In this document: positions 49,129-59,214 of the stretch, piece by piece
Position numbering within the stretch: the first letter of the stretch is position 1
How the letters are laid out: every line of letters starts with the position of its first letter
From: Nocardioides cynanchi
Lineage (GTDB): Bacteria; Actinomycetota; Actinomycetes; Propionibacteriales; Nocardioidaceae
DNA length: 64,000 nucleotides
NCBI RefSeq assembly: GCF_008761635.1
Contig: NZ_CP044344.1
Span: 806,001-870,000, forward strand
Reading direction: 5' to 3'
The notes under the pieces: model-generated
What the model was told of the DNA's origin: nothing
What the model saw: the letters and a program-made list of their open reading frames with translations, nothing else
Database searches by the model: none
Translations under genes and position numbers: made by a program

Positions 49129-52074
49129 TTGCTGAACATTCGTCGTGGCGCCATCTCGGGCGCGTCGTCAACGTTCCGTGTGTCGGAATGGTCGGTACGC
49201 CGCAAGGTCGTCGCCGTGCTCGCCGTCCCCGTCGCCCTGGCCGCCGTGTTCGGTGGCCTTCGTGTGTCCACCGAGCTGTCCTCGGCCAGCGACTACTCCG
49301 CGACCCAGCAGCACGCGGGGGTGATCGGCCCCGCCGTGGCCTACCTCGCCGCCTCGGAGCGCCTCACCCTGCCCGCGCCCCTGGCCGCCAAGATCGACTC
49401 CGCCGGCGGCAGCCCGACCCAGACCTTCGACGCCGCCGCGACCACCTTGAGGAAGGCGGCCGCCTCGGCCAACCTGACCCCGACCGAGGCCGGGCTCGTC
49501 AGCTCGCTCACCAAGATCGGCACCGAGCTCCGGACCGGCTCCGGCACCGGCCTCACGGCCACCAAGCCCGTGCAGCTCAGCGAGATGACGCGCTACACGA
49601 CCGCCCTGATCAACGAGACGCTGAACACCAGCGGTGTGCCCGACCCCAACGTCGAGGGACTCGTGCAGGCACTCAACGCCCAGCTCTCGCTGACCAAGCA
49701 GCAGCTGCTGATCCAGAGCTCGACCCAGCAGTCGAGCCAGCTCGGCTCGGTCTGGTTGGCCGCCGAGGTCGGCGTCGAGGGCTCCGCGCTGAGCAACCTC
49801 CGGGCCGCGGCCGGTGGCAGCGGCAAGGTCTCCAAGCTGATCACGAGCAACAGCACCCGCCTCGGTGAGGCGACGACGAACAAGGTCCAGGACCTGGCGG
49901 CCCCGCCGACGGACTTCCTGCGCTACGAGGCTCTGAACGCGAGCCTGCTCGACGAGATCCACAGCCTGATCGCCACCCGCGCCTCGGACTCCAAGACCAG
50001 GGCGCTGACCGACACGGCGATCATCCTGGCCGCCCTGGTGGCGTCACTGCTCCTGGCGCTCCTGATGGCCCGCGCGCTGATCAACCCGCTGCGCCGGGTG
50101 CGCAACGGTGCGCTCGACGTGGCCCACGTCCAGCTGCCCGAGACCGTCAAGCGGATCCGGAACGGCCAGGAGCCGGAGGAGATCCAGCCGATCGCGGTCC
50201 ACAGCAAGGAGGAGCTCGGTCAGCTCGCCCGGGCGGTCGACGACATGCACCGGCAGGCCGTCACCCTGGCGACCGGTGAGGCCCAGCTGCGTGCCCAGGT
50301 CGGCGCCATGTTCGTCACGCTGTCGCGCCGCAACACGACCCTGGTCAACCAGCAGCTCGCCCTGATCGAGTCGCTGGAGCAGGACGAAGAGGACCCGCAG
50401 CGTCTCGAGCAGCTGTTCAGCCTCGACCACCTGGCCACCCGGATGCGCCGCACCGCCGAGAGTCTGGTGATCCTGGGCGGTACCCAGGGCCGCACGGCCA
50501 GCTTCGAGGAGCTCAGCGTCTCCGACGTCATCCACGCCGCCGTCTCCGAGGTGCAGGACTACCAGCGGGTCCGCATCGACGCGGCCCCCGACCGGAGGAT
50601 CTCCGGCCGGGCCGCCTCCGACGTGGTGCACCTGCTCGCCGAGCTGATCGACAACGCCCTGTCGTACTCGCCGCCCGGATCGCCGGTGGTGATCCAGGCC
50701 GCCGAGGAGACCGGACGCGTCGAGATCGAGATCCTGGACACCGGGCTCGGCATGGCCGGCGACGCCCTGGCCCAGGCCAACGAGGCGCTCAAGCAGGGCG
50801 GCGAGGTCACCGTCGACACCGCCCGCCGGATGGGCCTGTTCGTGGTCAGCCGCCTGGCGCACGAGCACGGCCTGCGGGTCAAGCTGCGCCGCAACACCAC
50901 CGGTGGCGGCATCATCGCCACGATCATCCTGCCCGACGCCGTCCTGGCCTCCGAGCAGCCCGTGCACCACGCGTCCCTGATGGACGCGCCGGAGACCGTC
51001 GAGGAGGCTCCCGTCGCACCCGTCTTCGAGGACGAGCCGGACGAGGAGTACGACCCCTACCTCGAGCGGATCGAGGAGGCCATCGCCGCGGTGACCGGGC
51101 TGCCCCGCCGCCGCCCGGGCGCCAACGTCACCACCGACGCCCCGGTCGAGGCACCCGCCGCTGCGGTCAGCATGTTCGACGCCGCGCCCGAGCTGCCCGC
51201 CGGCTTCGAGCCGGTCGCGCTGCCCAGCCAGCTCGACGACCTCGAGAGCGGGCTCCCCGAGCCCGTCGCAGAGAACGACGCCACCGAGGAGGTCTCCGAC
51301 CCGGAGGCCGCCGAGGACAGCGAGCCCGAGGAGACCCTCGCCGAGGTCGTCACGCCCGACTTCGGTGCCGAGCCGCCGGCCACCGACGACGAGCCCGCCA
51401 CCGAGGTGGCCCAGCTCGACGACGTGGACGACGACGTGGACGACGACGTGGACGAGCCGGAGCCCGAGCACGAGGAGGTGGGTGACGCGGTCGTCGCGTC
51501 GTTCGGCTCGTCGTGGCGGCCCCAGCCCCTCGGCCAGCCGACCAGCGCCGGAACGCCGGCCGAGCCGGCGATCGTCGCCGCCGTGCCCGACCCCGCTCCC
51601 GTGTCGGAGCCCGCGCCCGCCGTGGCAACCGCACAGGACGTGCCGGTGCGCCTGACCATCCGTCGGCCACTGTCGGCGGCGCCCGCGGCCAGTGCCCTCG
51701 ACGGCGAGCTCGTGCACGACGGCAACGAGCCGCCGGAGACCCCGATCTTCGGCCAGCTCCGCTCCAACTGGCTCAACGACGAGCCCGAGCGGCCCTGGAC
51801 GTCCAACGAGGTCGAGCGCGGTTGGGAGACCGCGACCGAGGCCGAGACGGCGAGCACCGACACCAGGACCCGCACCGGTCTGCCCGTACGACGCCCCGGC
51901 GGCCGCCTGGTCCCCGGCGGCGTCACCCCCGAACCTGCCGCAATCGCCCGTGACCCGGAAGCGATCCGCAACCGCCTGGCCGCACACTCGGCCGGTGTCT
52001 CGCGCGGACGGGCTGCAGCAGCCGCACAACCCCTGCCCGAGAACTACGCGCACGAGGAGACTGGCCCAGCATGA
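49129..52074 (+). CDS. cvnA: Conservon sensor kinase-like protein (CvnA)
   Basis: A 981-residue membrane protein. TM1 is about 27-43, an extracytoplasmic nitrate/sensor-like region spans 45-290, TM2 is about 295-316, then a HAMP-like linker. The putative dimerisation region has [12 protein letters not shown] (His about 433) instead of a classical H-box, and the ATPase domain has [16 protein letters not shown] (N-box, about 503) and DTGLGM (about 537). Residues 610-981 are a long acidic, low-complexity tail, including an Asp-Val repeat coded at 51418-51460. TTG 49129 follows GGAG by 5 nt. CvnA proteins gate the partner GTPase CvnD; signal unknown. Confidence 0.9.
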   Translation: MLNIRRGAISGASSTFRVSEWSVRRKVVAVLAVPVALAAVFGGLRVSTELSSASDYSATQQHAGVIGPAVAYLAASERLTLPAPLAAKIDSAGGSPTQTFDAAATTLRKAAASANLTPTEAGLVSSLTKIGTELRTGSGTGLTATKPVQLSEMTRYTTALINETLNTSGVPDPNVEGLVQALNAQLSLTKQQLLIQSSTQQSSQLGSVWLAAEVGVEGSALSNLRAAAGGSGKVSKLITSNSTRLGEATTNKVQDLAAPPTDFLRYEALNASLLDEIHSLIATRASDSKTRALTDTAIILAALVASLLLALLMARALINPLRRVRNGALDVAHVQLPETVKRIRNGQEPEEIQPIAVHSKEELGQLARAVDDMHRQAVTLATGEAQLRAQVGAMFVTLSRRNTTLVNQQLALIESLEQDEEDPQRLEQLFSLDHLATRMRRTAESLVILGGTQGRTASFEELSVSDVIHAAVSEVQDYQRVRIDAAPDRRISGRAASDVVHLLAELIDNALSYSPPGSPVVIQAAEETGRVEIEILDTGLGMAGDALAQANEALKQGGEVTVDTARRMGLFVVSRLAHEHGLRVKLRRNTTGGGIIATIILPDAVLASEQPVHHASLMDAPETVEEAPVAPVFEDEPDEEYDPYLERIEEAIAAVTGLPRRRPGANVTTDAPVEAPAAAVSMFDAAPELPAGFEPVALPSQLDDLESGLPEPVAENDATEEVSDPEAAEDSEPEETLAEVVTPDFGAEPPATDDEPATEVAQLDDVDDDVDDDVDEPEPEHEEVGDAVVASFGSSWRPQPLGQPTSAGTPAEPAIVAAVPDPAPVSEPAPAVATAQDVPVRLTIRRPLSAAPAASALDGELVHDGNEPPETPIFGQLRSNWLNDEPERPWTSNEVERGWETATEAETASTDTRTRTGLPVRRPGGRLVPGGVTPEPAAIARDPEAIRNRLAAHSAGVSRGRAAAAAQPLPENYAHEETGPA

Positions 52075-52502
52075 CCGAGAGCCTCCAGGTAGACCTGACC
52101 TCCGTCGGACCCGAGACGCGGGAGCTCGACTGGATCGTCAACCGATTCGTCGACAGCGTCCCGGGCGCCGCACACGCCGTCCTGGTGTCCGCGGACGGGC
52201 TGCTGATGGCAGCGAGCAACCGGCTTCCGGCCGACCGCGCCGAGCAGGTGGCCGCGGTCTCCTCCGGACTGGCCAGCCTGGCCACCGGTGCCGCGCGGCT
52301 CTTCGAGGGCGGTGCGGTCCTGCAGACCATCGTGGAGATGGAGAGCGGGTTCATGCTGCTGATGAGCGTCGGTGACGGCTCTCACCTGGCCGTGCTCACG
52401 CAGGCCACCGCCGACATCGGGCAGGTGGGCTACGAGATGGCCCTCATGGTCGAGCGCGTCGGCCAGATGGTCCAGGCCCAAGCCCGCGTGATCGGCGTCT
52501 GA
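52071..52502 (+). CDS. cvnB: Roadblock/LC7-domain protein (CvnB)
   Basis: A 143-residue roadblock/LC7 protein: [31 protein letters not shown] opens the fold (quoted here in part as [16 protein letters not shown]), and [23 protein letters not shown] completes it. In conservons and in MglA/MglB systems such proteins act on a small GTPase as its regulator. The ATG overlaps the cvnA stop. It is cytoplasmic and probably membrane-associated through the complex with CvnA. Confidence 0.93.
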   Translation: MTESLQVDLTSVGPETRELDWIVNRFVDSVPGAAHAVLVSADGLLMAASNRLPADRAEQVAAVSSGLASLATGAARLFEGGAVLQTIVEMESGFMLLMSVGDGSHLAVLTQATADIGQVGYEMALMVERVGQMVQAQARVIGV

Positions 52503-52511
52503 GGAAGCCCC

Positions 52512-52895
52512 ATGTCCAGCAACGAGCCCGAGGGCGACCAGAGACGAGCGGCCCCGCCGGCCGCCCGGATCGTGCGGCCGTACGCCCTGACGGCCGGTCG
52601 CACCCGCTCGGTGGTCGACCTGCCGCTGGAGGCGACACTGCGCCTCGACACCTCGGCCACCCGTCGTGCCTGGGGCGAAGACCTCCAGGGCCGGATCATC
52701 GGCGTCTGCGACTCCCGCTCCGTCGCCGAGTGCTCGGCACTGCTGACCACACCGATCGGCGTGATCCGGGTGCTGCTCGGCGACCTGGTCCAGCAGGGCT
52801 ACGTCCACGTCCAGGCCACGATCACCGAGAACTCCACCGACGACGAACGCTATGACCTCCTCGAAAGGACCCTCCGTGGACTCCGCGCTCTCTAA
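52512..52895 (+). CDS. cvnC: DUF742-family conservon protein (CvnC)
   Basis: A 127-residue DUF742 protein with the conserved ARIVRPYALTAGRTRS segment (18-33) and a winged-helix-like C-terminal half (ECSALLTTPIGVIRVLLGDLVQQGYVHV, in part LLGDLVQQGYVHV). Family function is not settled; it is the third component of every conservon and may be a DNA-binding or scaffold protein. It starts 9 nt after cvnB and its 3' end overlaps cvnD. Confidence 0.92.
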   Translation: MSSNEPEGDQRRAAPPAARIVRPYALTAGRTRSVVDLPLEATLRLDTSATRRAWGEDLQGRIIGVCDSRSVAECSALLTTPIGVIRVLLGDLVQQGYVHVQATITENSTDDERYDLLERTLRGLRAL

Positions 52896-53478
52896 CGGCC
52901 GCCGTGCCGCCGCTTCGACGAAGATCGTCATCGCCGGCGGCTTCGGCGTCGGCAAGACCACGCTCGTGGGCTCCGTGTCGGAGATCGTGCCGCTGCGCAC
53001 CGAGGCTCTGGTCACCAACGAGTCCGAAGGCGTCGACGACCTCGCCAGCACGCCGTCCAAGTCCACCACCACGGTGGCCATGGACTTCGGCCGGATCACC
53101 CTGGCCGAGGACATCGTGCTCTACCTGTTCGGCACCCCGGGGCAGAAGCGCTTCTGGTTCATGTGGGACGACCTGGTCCGCGGAGCGATCGGGGCGATCG
53201 TGCTGGTCGACACCGGCCGCCTCGACGCGGCCTTCGCGCCCCTGGACTACTTCGAGTCCAAGGACGTCCCGTTCATCGTGGCCGTCAACGACTTCGAGGG
53301 CGGGAACAAGTACCCGCTCCACGAGATCGCCGAGGCGCTCGCGCTTCCCGACGACGTACCCCTGATCAGCGTGGACGCGCGGGACCGCGAGTCGGCCAAG
53401 CGGGCCCTGGTGCGGGTCACGGAGTTCGCCCTGACGCGTCTCGCCGTGGCCTCGGCGCGGAAGATGGAAGTCTCCTGA
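52876..53478 (+). CDS. cvnD: Small GTPase of the conservon (CvnD)
   Basis: A 200-residue Ras-like GTPase. P-loop GGFGVGKTT, switch region TTTVAMDFGRI, G3 YLFGTPGQKRFWFMWDDL and G4-like VNDFEGG (Asn-Asp where Ras has NKxD) are present, followed by ISVDARDRESAKRAL. GTG 52876 is chosen because AAAGGA lies 6 nt upstream; an ATG at 52852 would add 8 residues and lengthen the overlap with cvnC. The GTPase is thought to relay the CvnA signal, often to antibiotic production or development in Streptomyces. Confidence 0.93.
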   Translation: MDSALSNGRRAAASTKIVIAGGFGVGKTTLVGSVSEIVPLRTEALVTNESEGVDDLASTPSKSTTTVAMDFGRITLAEDIVLYLFGTPGQKRFWFMWDDLVRGAIGAIVLVDTGRLDAAFAPLDYFESKDVPFIVAVNDFEGGNKYPLHEIAEALALPDDVPLISVDARDRESAKRALVRVTEFALTRLAVASARKMEVS

Positions 53479-53523
53479 GGATGCTGCCGGCCCGGTGAGC
53501 CGAGTGTCGTGACCTGACCCGAC

Positions 53524-55170
53524 TCAGGGTCGGGTGATGTCGAGCGTGCCGTCGGCGAACTCCTTGCGGATCACCTTCTTGTCGAACTTGCCCACCGAGG
53601 TGCGCGGGACCTGCGGGATGAACGCCCAGGCGTCGGGGAGCTGCCACCTGGCGAACGACTGGGCGAGGTGGTCGCGCAGCTGCTCGACCGTGGCGCTCGC
53701 GCCCTCCCGGAGGACGACGGTCGCGAGCGGCCGCTCCTGCCACTTCTCGTCGGGGATGCCGACCACCGCCGCCTCGAGCACGTCGGGGTGGCTCATCAGG
53801 GCGTTCTCGAGGTCCACCGAGCTGATCCACTCACCGCCGGACTTGATCACGTCCTTGGCGCGGTCGGTCAGGGTGATGTAGCCGAGCTCGTCCAGGGTGC
53901 CGACGTCACCGGTGCGCAGCCAGCCGTCGTGGAACTTCGCCTCGGCCTCCGGGTCGTCGGGGTTGTAGTAGCTGCCGGTGACCCACGGCCCCCGCACCTC
54001 GAGCTCGCCGACGGACTCGCCGTCACGCGGAAGCTCCGTCGCGTCGTCGCCCACGATGCGCGCCTCGACCCCGCACAGCAGCCGGCCCTGTGATCCGCGG
54101 TACTTCCACTCGTCCTCACCGGTCACCCCGACCGGCACGGTCCCAGCGGACGCGACCGGAGAGGTCTCGGTCATGCCCCAGGCCTGCCGGACGTAGATGC
54201 CGTGCCGCTCCTGGAGCGCCTTCTGCAGCGCCACGGGTACGGCGGAGCCGCCGCACAGGATGAAGCGCAGCGAGTCCAGCTTCACGTCCTCGTGGGCGTC
54301 GAGGTAGTGCAGCACGTCGTTCCACACGGTCGGCACCGCCCCGGAGATGGTCGGGCGGCTCGCCTGGATGAACCTGACCATCGGCTCCGCCTGGAGCCAC
54401 CGGTCGGGCATGCACAGCGAGGCGCCGGTCATCAGCGCGGCGTAGGCCAGGCCCCAGGCGTTCGCGTGGAACATCGGCACGATCGGCAGGATCCGGTCGT
54501 GGCAGGTGACGCCGCTGACGTTGCCGGTGCTGACCGCCAGCGAGTGCAGCCAGGCGGAGCGGTGGCTGTAGGCCACGCCCTTGGGGTTGCCGGTGGTGCC
54601 GGACGTGTAGCACATCGCGGCGGCGTCCCGCTCGTCCACGTCGGGCCAGTCGAAGTCGACCGGCTGCCCGTCCAGCAGGTCCTCGTACAGCAGCACCTCC
54701 TTGCCGGACGCCCGGAGCGAGTCGAGGTCCGCCTCCGCGGCCTCCGGGCCGGCGACGACCACGTGGGTCACCGTCGTCATCTCGCCGAGGTGCTTGGCCA
54801 GCAGCGGGACCAGCGAGTCGTCGACGATCACCACCTGGTCATCGGCGTGGTTGGCGATGTAGACCAGCTGCTCGGGGAAGAGCCGGATGTTGAGGGTGTG
54901 CAGGACCGCGCCCATGGACGGGACGGCGAGATAGGCCTCGAGGTGCTCCACGTTGTTCCACTGGAAGGTCGCCACCCGCTGGTCGGCGGTGATGCCCAGG
55001 CTGCGCAGACCGTGGGCGAGCTGCGCGGCGCGCCGCCCCAGCTCGGTGTACGTCGTGCTGCGGGTGCCGGTCGCCGTCGCGGTCACGACCTCGGCGTCCC
55101 CGTGGACGGTGGTGCCGTGCTTCATCAGAGAGCCGATGGTGAGCGGGACGTCCTGCATGGTGCTCTTCAC
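53524..55170 (-). CDS. Long-chain acyl-CoA synthetase (AMP-binding)
   Basis: A 548-residue adenylate-forming ligase. The P-loop is MCYTSGTTGNPKGVAYSHR, followed by PMFHANAWGLAYAALMTGA, QAWGMTETSP (adenine site), YITLTDRAKDVIKSGGEWIS (hinge) and the C-terminal lysine in RTSVGKFDKKVIRKEF. This is the medium/long-chain fatty acyl-CoA ligase pattern. GGAGGA 6 nt before GTG 55170 decides the start over ATG 55158. It converges on cvnD. Chain-length preference cannot be read from sequence. Confidence 0.93.
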   Translation of the reverse strand: MKSTMQDVPLTIGSLMKHGTTVHGDAEVVTATATGTRSTTYTELGRRAAQLAHGLRSLGITADQRVATFQWNNVEHLEAYLAVPSMGAVLHTLNIRLFPEQLVYIANHADDQVVIVDDSLVPLLAKHLGEMTTVTHVVVAGPEAAEADLDSLRASGKEVLLYEDLLDGQPVDFDWPDVDERDAAAMCYTSGTTGNPKGVAYSHRSAWLHSLAVSTGNVSGVTCHDRILPIVPMFHANAWGLAYAALMTGASLCMPDRWLQAEPMVRFIQASRPTISGAVPTVWNDVLHYLDAHEDVKLDSLRFILCGGSAVPVALQKALQERHGIYVRQAWGMTETSPVASAGTVPVGVTGEDEWKYRGSQGRLLCGVEARIVGDDATELPRDGESVGELEVRGPWVTGSYYNPDDPEAEAKFHDGWLRTGDVGTLDELGYITLTDRAKDVIKSGGEWISSVDLENALMSHPDVLEAAVVGIPDEKWQERPLATVVLREGASATVEQLRDHLAQSFARWQLPDAWAFIPQVPRTSVGKFDKKVIRKEFADGTLDITRP

Positions 55171-55250
55171 GGTGGCTCCTCCGGATCGACGACGGGGCCA
55201 TCTTCCCTCCCGGACGGTAGCGGCGCACCTGTCGGTCCACGACGGCTTCC

Positions 55251-55262
55251 TATGCTGGGCCG
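55251..55262 (+). promoter_or_regulatory. Leaderless -10 box of the SARP-type regulator gene
   Basis: TATGCT at 55251-55256 stands 6 nt before GTG 55263 with no ribosome binding site, diverging from the acyl-CoA synthetase start at 55170. No 11-bp direct repeats were seen here, unlike the drrA-like promoter. Confidence 0.55.
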
Positions 55263-58200
55263 GTGACCATCCGGCTGCGGCTTCTCGGCGAGGTGTCGTA
55301 CGACGGGCGCCCGGTCGCCGGTGGACGGCTCGCGGACCTGCTGGCCGCCCTGGCACAGCAACGCGCCGGGGCCGCCGACCACCGCCTCGTGGCCGAGATC
55401 TGGGGTGACGAGCCCCCCGCCGCACCGGGCAAGGCGCTGCAGGTGCTGGTCTCCCGGCTGCGCACCCAGGTCGGCGCCGAGGTCGTCGCGAGGTACGACG
55501 GCGGGTACCGACTCGCTCTGGCCGACGATGCGGTCGACGTCCGGGTGCTGGAACGTCTGGTGCGTGACGCCGCCCGCAGCCTGGCCGACGGCGACGCCGG
55601 CGAGGCCCTGGTCTGGGCCGACGCAGCCTCCGGGCTGGTGGCGTCGATCGGCGAGATCGGCGGGGACGGCCCCCTCGGCGACCTGCGCCGCTCGGCCGCG
55701 GCCCACGCCCCGGGTCTCGACCGGCTGCGGGCGCTGGCTCTCGGCCGCTCGGGTCGGGACTCGACGGCGGTCGACCTGCTCCGTCAGGTCCACGCCACCG
55801 ACCCCGACGACGTCGAGGTGCTCGAGGCCCTGCTGCGCAGCGAGGCCACCGCGGTCGGGGTGCCCGCCGCCCTCGAGCGCTACGACTCCTACCGCCGCGA
55901 CCTCGCCGACCGGCTCGGTGTCGACCCCGACGCCGCCCTGCGGCGCGTCCACCGTGAGCTGCTCGCGTCCGACGCCCCGGTACGGACCGGGGTCCGCTAC
56001 GAGGCCGACGAGCTCCTCGGCCGCGAGGCGGACCTGGCCGGACTGCGCGTCCTTGTCCGGACCGGCCGGCTCACCACGATCCTGGGTCCGGGCGGCCTCG
56101 GGAAGACCCGGACCGCGCACGTCCTGGCCCGGGAGGCCACCCAGCCGCGGGTGCACTTCGTCGAGCTGGTCGGCATCTCCGCGTCCGAGGACGTCGTCTC
56201 GGAGGTCGGCACCGCCCTGGGCGTCCGCAACTCGGTGACCGGTCGTCGTACCCTCACCCCCGCGCAGCTGGCCGACGTCCGCGGCCGGATCGCCCAGGAG
56301 CTCGACACCGTCCCGACCCTGCTCGTGCTCGACAACTGCGAGCACGTGCTGGACGCCGCGGCCTCGCTCGTCGCCTTCCTGCTCGCCACCACCCGCGACC
56401 TGCGGATCGTCACCACGAGCCGCGCTCCGCTGGGGATCGCTGCCGAGCGGGTCTTCCTGCTCAGCCAGCTCGCGCCCGTTGACGGCGCCGAGCTGTTCCG
56501 CCGCCGGGCCCGCGCCGTCCGCCCCGACGTCGACCTGCCGGCCGAGGCCGTGGACGACGTCGTGGCCCGGCTGGACGGCCTCCCGCTCGCCGTCGAGCTG
56601 GCGGCGGCGCGGATCCGCACGATGTCCGTCGACGAGGTACGACGTGCGCTCGCCGACCGCTTCACCCTGCTGCGCGGGCACGACCGCAGCGCCCCGGCCC
56701 GGCACCAGACCCTGACCGCGGTGATCGGATGGTCGTGGGACCTGCTGGCGCCCGCCGAGCAGCAGGCGCTGGCCTGGCTGTCGGTGTTCCACGACGGCTT
56801 CTCGGCCGACGCCGCCTGCGTGGTGCTGGGACCCGACGGACCGGACCGGGTCGCGGCTTTGGTGGACCAGTCGCTGCTCACGGTCTCCGAGCACGACGGG
56901 GTGACCCGCTACCGGATGCTGGAGACGGTCCGGGAGTTCGGGACCCAGCGGCTCGCCGAGCAGCAGGCGACCGAGGAGGCACGGGCGGCGCAGACCCGCT
57001 GGGCCCTGGGGCTCGCGACGCAGGTGCGGCCCGAGGTGTTCGGCTCCCGCCAGATCGAGGCCATGGACCTGCTGTCGGCCGAGGAGGGCAACCTGACCGA
57101 CGTGCTGCGCCGGTGCCTCCTGGCCGGCGACCCGGCGCACGCCGTACCCCTGCTGGCGGCCCAGGGTGCCCTGTGGGCGATCACCGGCAACCACCCACGC
57201 TTCTTCGCCCTGGCCGACCTCGCCGAACGCGTGGTGACCGACTGGGACCCGCCCCCCGAGCTGGTCCAGGTGACGCTCGAGGCGGTCGGGCTGCTGGTGG
57301 TCCACATCGGCTTCCTGCGCCCGGACGGGGTCGACGAGCTGACGGCGATGATGCAGCGACTGGGCCCCTGCGAGCAGCCGTGGACGCGGGTCATCCAGGC
57401 CCTCTTCGCCGCCGACGTCCCCCCGGCCGGGCGGGTCGCCGCCGCCCTGGCACTGGCCGACGACCCCGACCCGCGCACGGCGCTGACGGCCTGGCAGTGG
57501 GCGGCGGTGCTCGCGGAGAACCAGGGCGAGACCGACGCGGCCCGCACCTACGTCGAGAAGGCGCTCGACCGGGTGACCGAGGCAGCGACCCCCTGGCAGG
57601 TGGCGACCCTGCACGCGCAGCTGGCGATGCTGTGCTTCAACGCCGGGCGCCATCACGAGGCGGTCGAGCACGCCCGCGTCGCCGTGCCGCTGCTCGAGCG
57701 GCTCCACTCCGACGAGGACGCGCTCAGCATGCGCACCAGCCATGCGCTGGCAGCGCTCGAGGACGGCGACCTCGACGAGGCCGACCGACTGCTGGCGGCG
57801 TCGGGGGAGCCCCGTCCGACGGACCTGACCGGCGGCGTGGTGCAGCAGCAGGTGCGTGCCGAGCTGCTACTCGCCCGTGGCGAGGTCGCGGCCGCGCTCG
57901 ACGCCTGGGCGGGGTCGGTGGAGAGCATGCGCGCGATGCGCTTCGCCGGGGTCGAGACCAACGGTCTGGAGCCGTGGGTCGCGGTGGCGCTCGGTACGGC
58001 GCTGACCGCGCACGTGCGGCACGCTCCGTCCGCAGCGCAGGAGGAGCGCACGGCCGTGCTGACCGGGGAGGCGGTGCGGGTGCTCACGGGGTTGCTGTCG
58101 GGCCCCGAGGGTGCGCTCGACTACCCGGTGGCCGGGATGCTGGTCGCCGCCCTGGGCGCCCGGGTGCTCGACACCGCGACTTCCAGCGAGGAGCGCGACG

Positions 58201-58412
58201 CCGGCGTACGCCTGCTCGCCCAGGCTCTCGCCTTCGGCTACAACCGGTGGTTCCCGGTGCTCGCCTGGCCGCCGCTGCGGGACCGCGCCGAGCTGGCGGC
58301 GCCCGGACGCCTCGCCGAGCTGGCCGAGGAGTACGCCGCGCGGCGTGGCGCCGAGCTGCACGCCGAGGTGCTCGGGGCGCTGACCGGCGCCGGGCTCACA
58401 TCTTCCGGGTGA
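55263..58412 (+). CDS. SARP/AfsR-like regulator (winged helix + BTAD + NB-ARC + TPR)
   Basis: A 1049-residue regulator. Residues 1-90 form an OmpR-like winged helix (RLRLLGEVSYDGRPVAGGRL to GGYRLAL), about 95-240 the bacterial transcriptional activation domain (DPDAALRRVHRELLA), and 270-560 an STAND-type ATPase with P-loop ILGPGGLGKTRT, Walker B TLLVLDNCEHV and GLPLAVELAAARIRTM. From about 600 on there are TPR-like helical repeats. Members bind direct heptamer repeats and activate secondary-metabolite or exporter genes. It ends 17 nt inside the convergent DrrB-like gene. Its target may be that exporter; see the 11-bp repeat array. Confidence 0.92.
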   Translation: MTIRLRLLGEVSYDGRPVAGGRLADLLAALAQQRAGAADHRLVAEIWGDEPPAAPGKALQVLVSRLRTQVGAEVVARYDGGYRLALADDAVDVRVLERLVRDAARSLADGDAGEALVWADAASGLVASIGEIGGDGPLGDLRRSAAAHAPGLDRLRALALGRSGRDSTAVDLLRQVHATDPDDVEVLEALLRSEATAVGVPAALERYDSYRRDLADRLGVDPDAALRRVHRELLASDAPVRTGVRYEADELLGREADLAGLRVLVRTGRLTTILGPGGLGKTRTAHVLAREATQPRVHFVELVGISASEDVVSEVGTALGVRNSVTGRRTLTPAQLADVRGRIAQELDTVPTLLVLDNCEHVLDAAASLVAFLLATTRDLRIVTTSRAPLGIAAERVFLLSQLAPVDGAELFRRRARAVRPDVDLPAEAVDDVVARLDGLPLAVELAAARIRTMSVDEVRRALADRFTLLRGHDRSAPARHQTLTAVIGWSWDLLAPAEQQALAWLSVFHDGFSADAACVVLGPDGPDRVAALVDQSLLTVSEHDGVTRYRMLETVREFGTQRLAEQQATEEARAAQTRWALGLATQVRPEVFGSRQIEAMDLLSAEEGNLTDVLRRCLLAGDPAHAVPLLAAQGALWAITGNHPRFFALADLAERVVTDWDPPPELVQVTLEAVGLLVVHIGFLRPDGVDELTAMMQRLGPCEQPWTRVIQALFAADVPPAGRVAAALALADDPDPRTALTAWQWAAVLAENQGETDAARTYVEKALDRVTEAATPWQVATLHAQLAMLCFNAGRHHEAVEHARVAVPLLERLHSDEDALSMRTSHALAALEDGDLDEADRLLAASGEPRPTDLTGGVVQQQVRAELLLARGEVAAALDAWAGSVESMRAMRFAGVETNGLEPWVAVALGTALTAHVRHAPSAAQEERTAVLTGEAVRVLTGLLSGPEGALDYPVAGMLVAALGARVLDTATSSEERDAGVRLLAQALAFGYNRWFPVLAWPPLRDRAELAAPGRLAELAEEYAARRGAELHAEVLGALTGAGLTSSG

Positions 58413-59214
58413 AGCTGCGCACCGACAGCGGGGCGAAGATCGCCACGACGACCGCGCAGCCGAGGAGGGCCCATGCCGCGTCGGCCCCGACGTGGCCGTT
58501 GTTGGCCAGGTCGCGGATCGCGGTGATGACGTGGGAGACCGGGTTGGCGTCGGCGAAGACCCGCAGCCAGTCGGGCATGGTCGAGGTCGGCACGAACGCG
58601 TTGGACAGGAAGGTGAGCGGGAACATCACCATCAGCGACGTGGCCTGCACGCCCTGGGCCGTGCGCCCGACGGTGCCGAACCAGGTGAAGATCCACGCCA
58701 TCGACCAGCCCGCGACGATCCCGAACAGGATCGCGCCGGCCACGCCGAGCACGCCGCCGCCGGGCCGGTAGCCCAGGGCGATGCCGGTGCCGAAGGTCAG
58801 GGTGCTGGCGATCGCGTAGCGCAGCATGTCGGCGACCATCGGGCCGGCCAGGGGTGCGATCCGGGAGATCGGCAGCACCTTGAACCGGTCGAAGACGCCC
58901 TTGTCCATGTCCTCCCGGAGCTGGACGCCGGTGGCGACGCAGGCGGTCAGCACCGTCTGGCCGACCAGGCCCGGGATGATCACCGGCAGGTAGTCGGTGA
59001 CGCTGCCGGAGACCGCGCCGCCGAAGATGCCCGCGAACATCGCGGTGAACAGCAGCGGCTGGATGGTCACGTCGAAGAGCTGCTCGAAGTTGCGGCGCAT
59101 CTTCATGGTGGCGCGCCAGGCCAGGGTCATGGTCTGGCTGAGGGTGGCCCGCAGGCTCACGTGGGGCGACAGGCCGGCGCCGGGGTCGCGGAGGTGGGTG
59201 GTCAGGGCGGTCAT
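58396..59214 (-). CDS. ABC-2 type exporter permease, DrrB-like
   Basis: A 272-residue membrane protein with about six hydrophobic segments: FDVTIQPLLFTAMFAGIFGG, YLPVIIPGLVGQTVLTACVA, VLGVAGAILFGIVAGWSMAW, GVQATSLMVMFPLTFLSNAF and a final ALLGCAVVVAIFAPL. FLSNAFVPTSTMPDWLRVFADANPVSH (in part) is the hallmark of daunorubicin-resistance DrrB permeases. Its ATG overlaps the ATPase stop as ATGA. Its 3' end overlaps the SARP gene by 17 nt. Confidence 0.92.
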   Translation of the reverse strand: MTALTTHLRDPGAGLSPHVSLRATLSQTMTLAWRATMKMRRNFEQLFDVTIQPLLFTAMFAGIFGGAVSGSVTDYLPVIIPGLVGQTVLTACVATGVQLREDMDKGVFDRFKVLPISRIAPLAGPMVADMLRYAIASTLTFGTGIALGYRPGGGVLGVAGAILFGIVAGWSMAWIFTWFGTVGRTAQGVQATSLMVMFPLTFLSNAFVPTSTMPDWLRVFADANPVSHVITAIRDLANNGHVGADAAWALLGCAVVVAIFAPLSVRSFTRKM

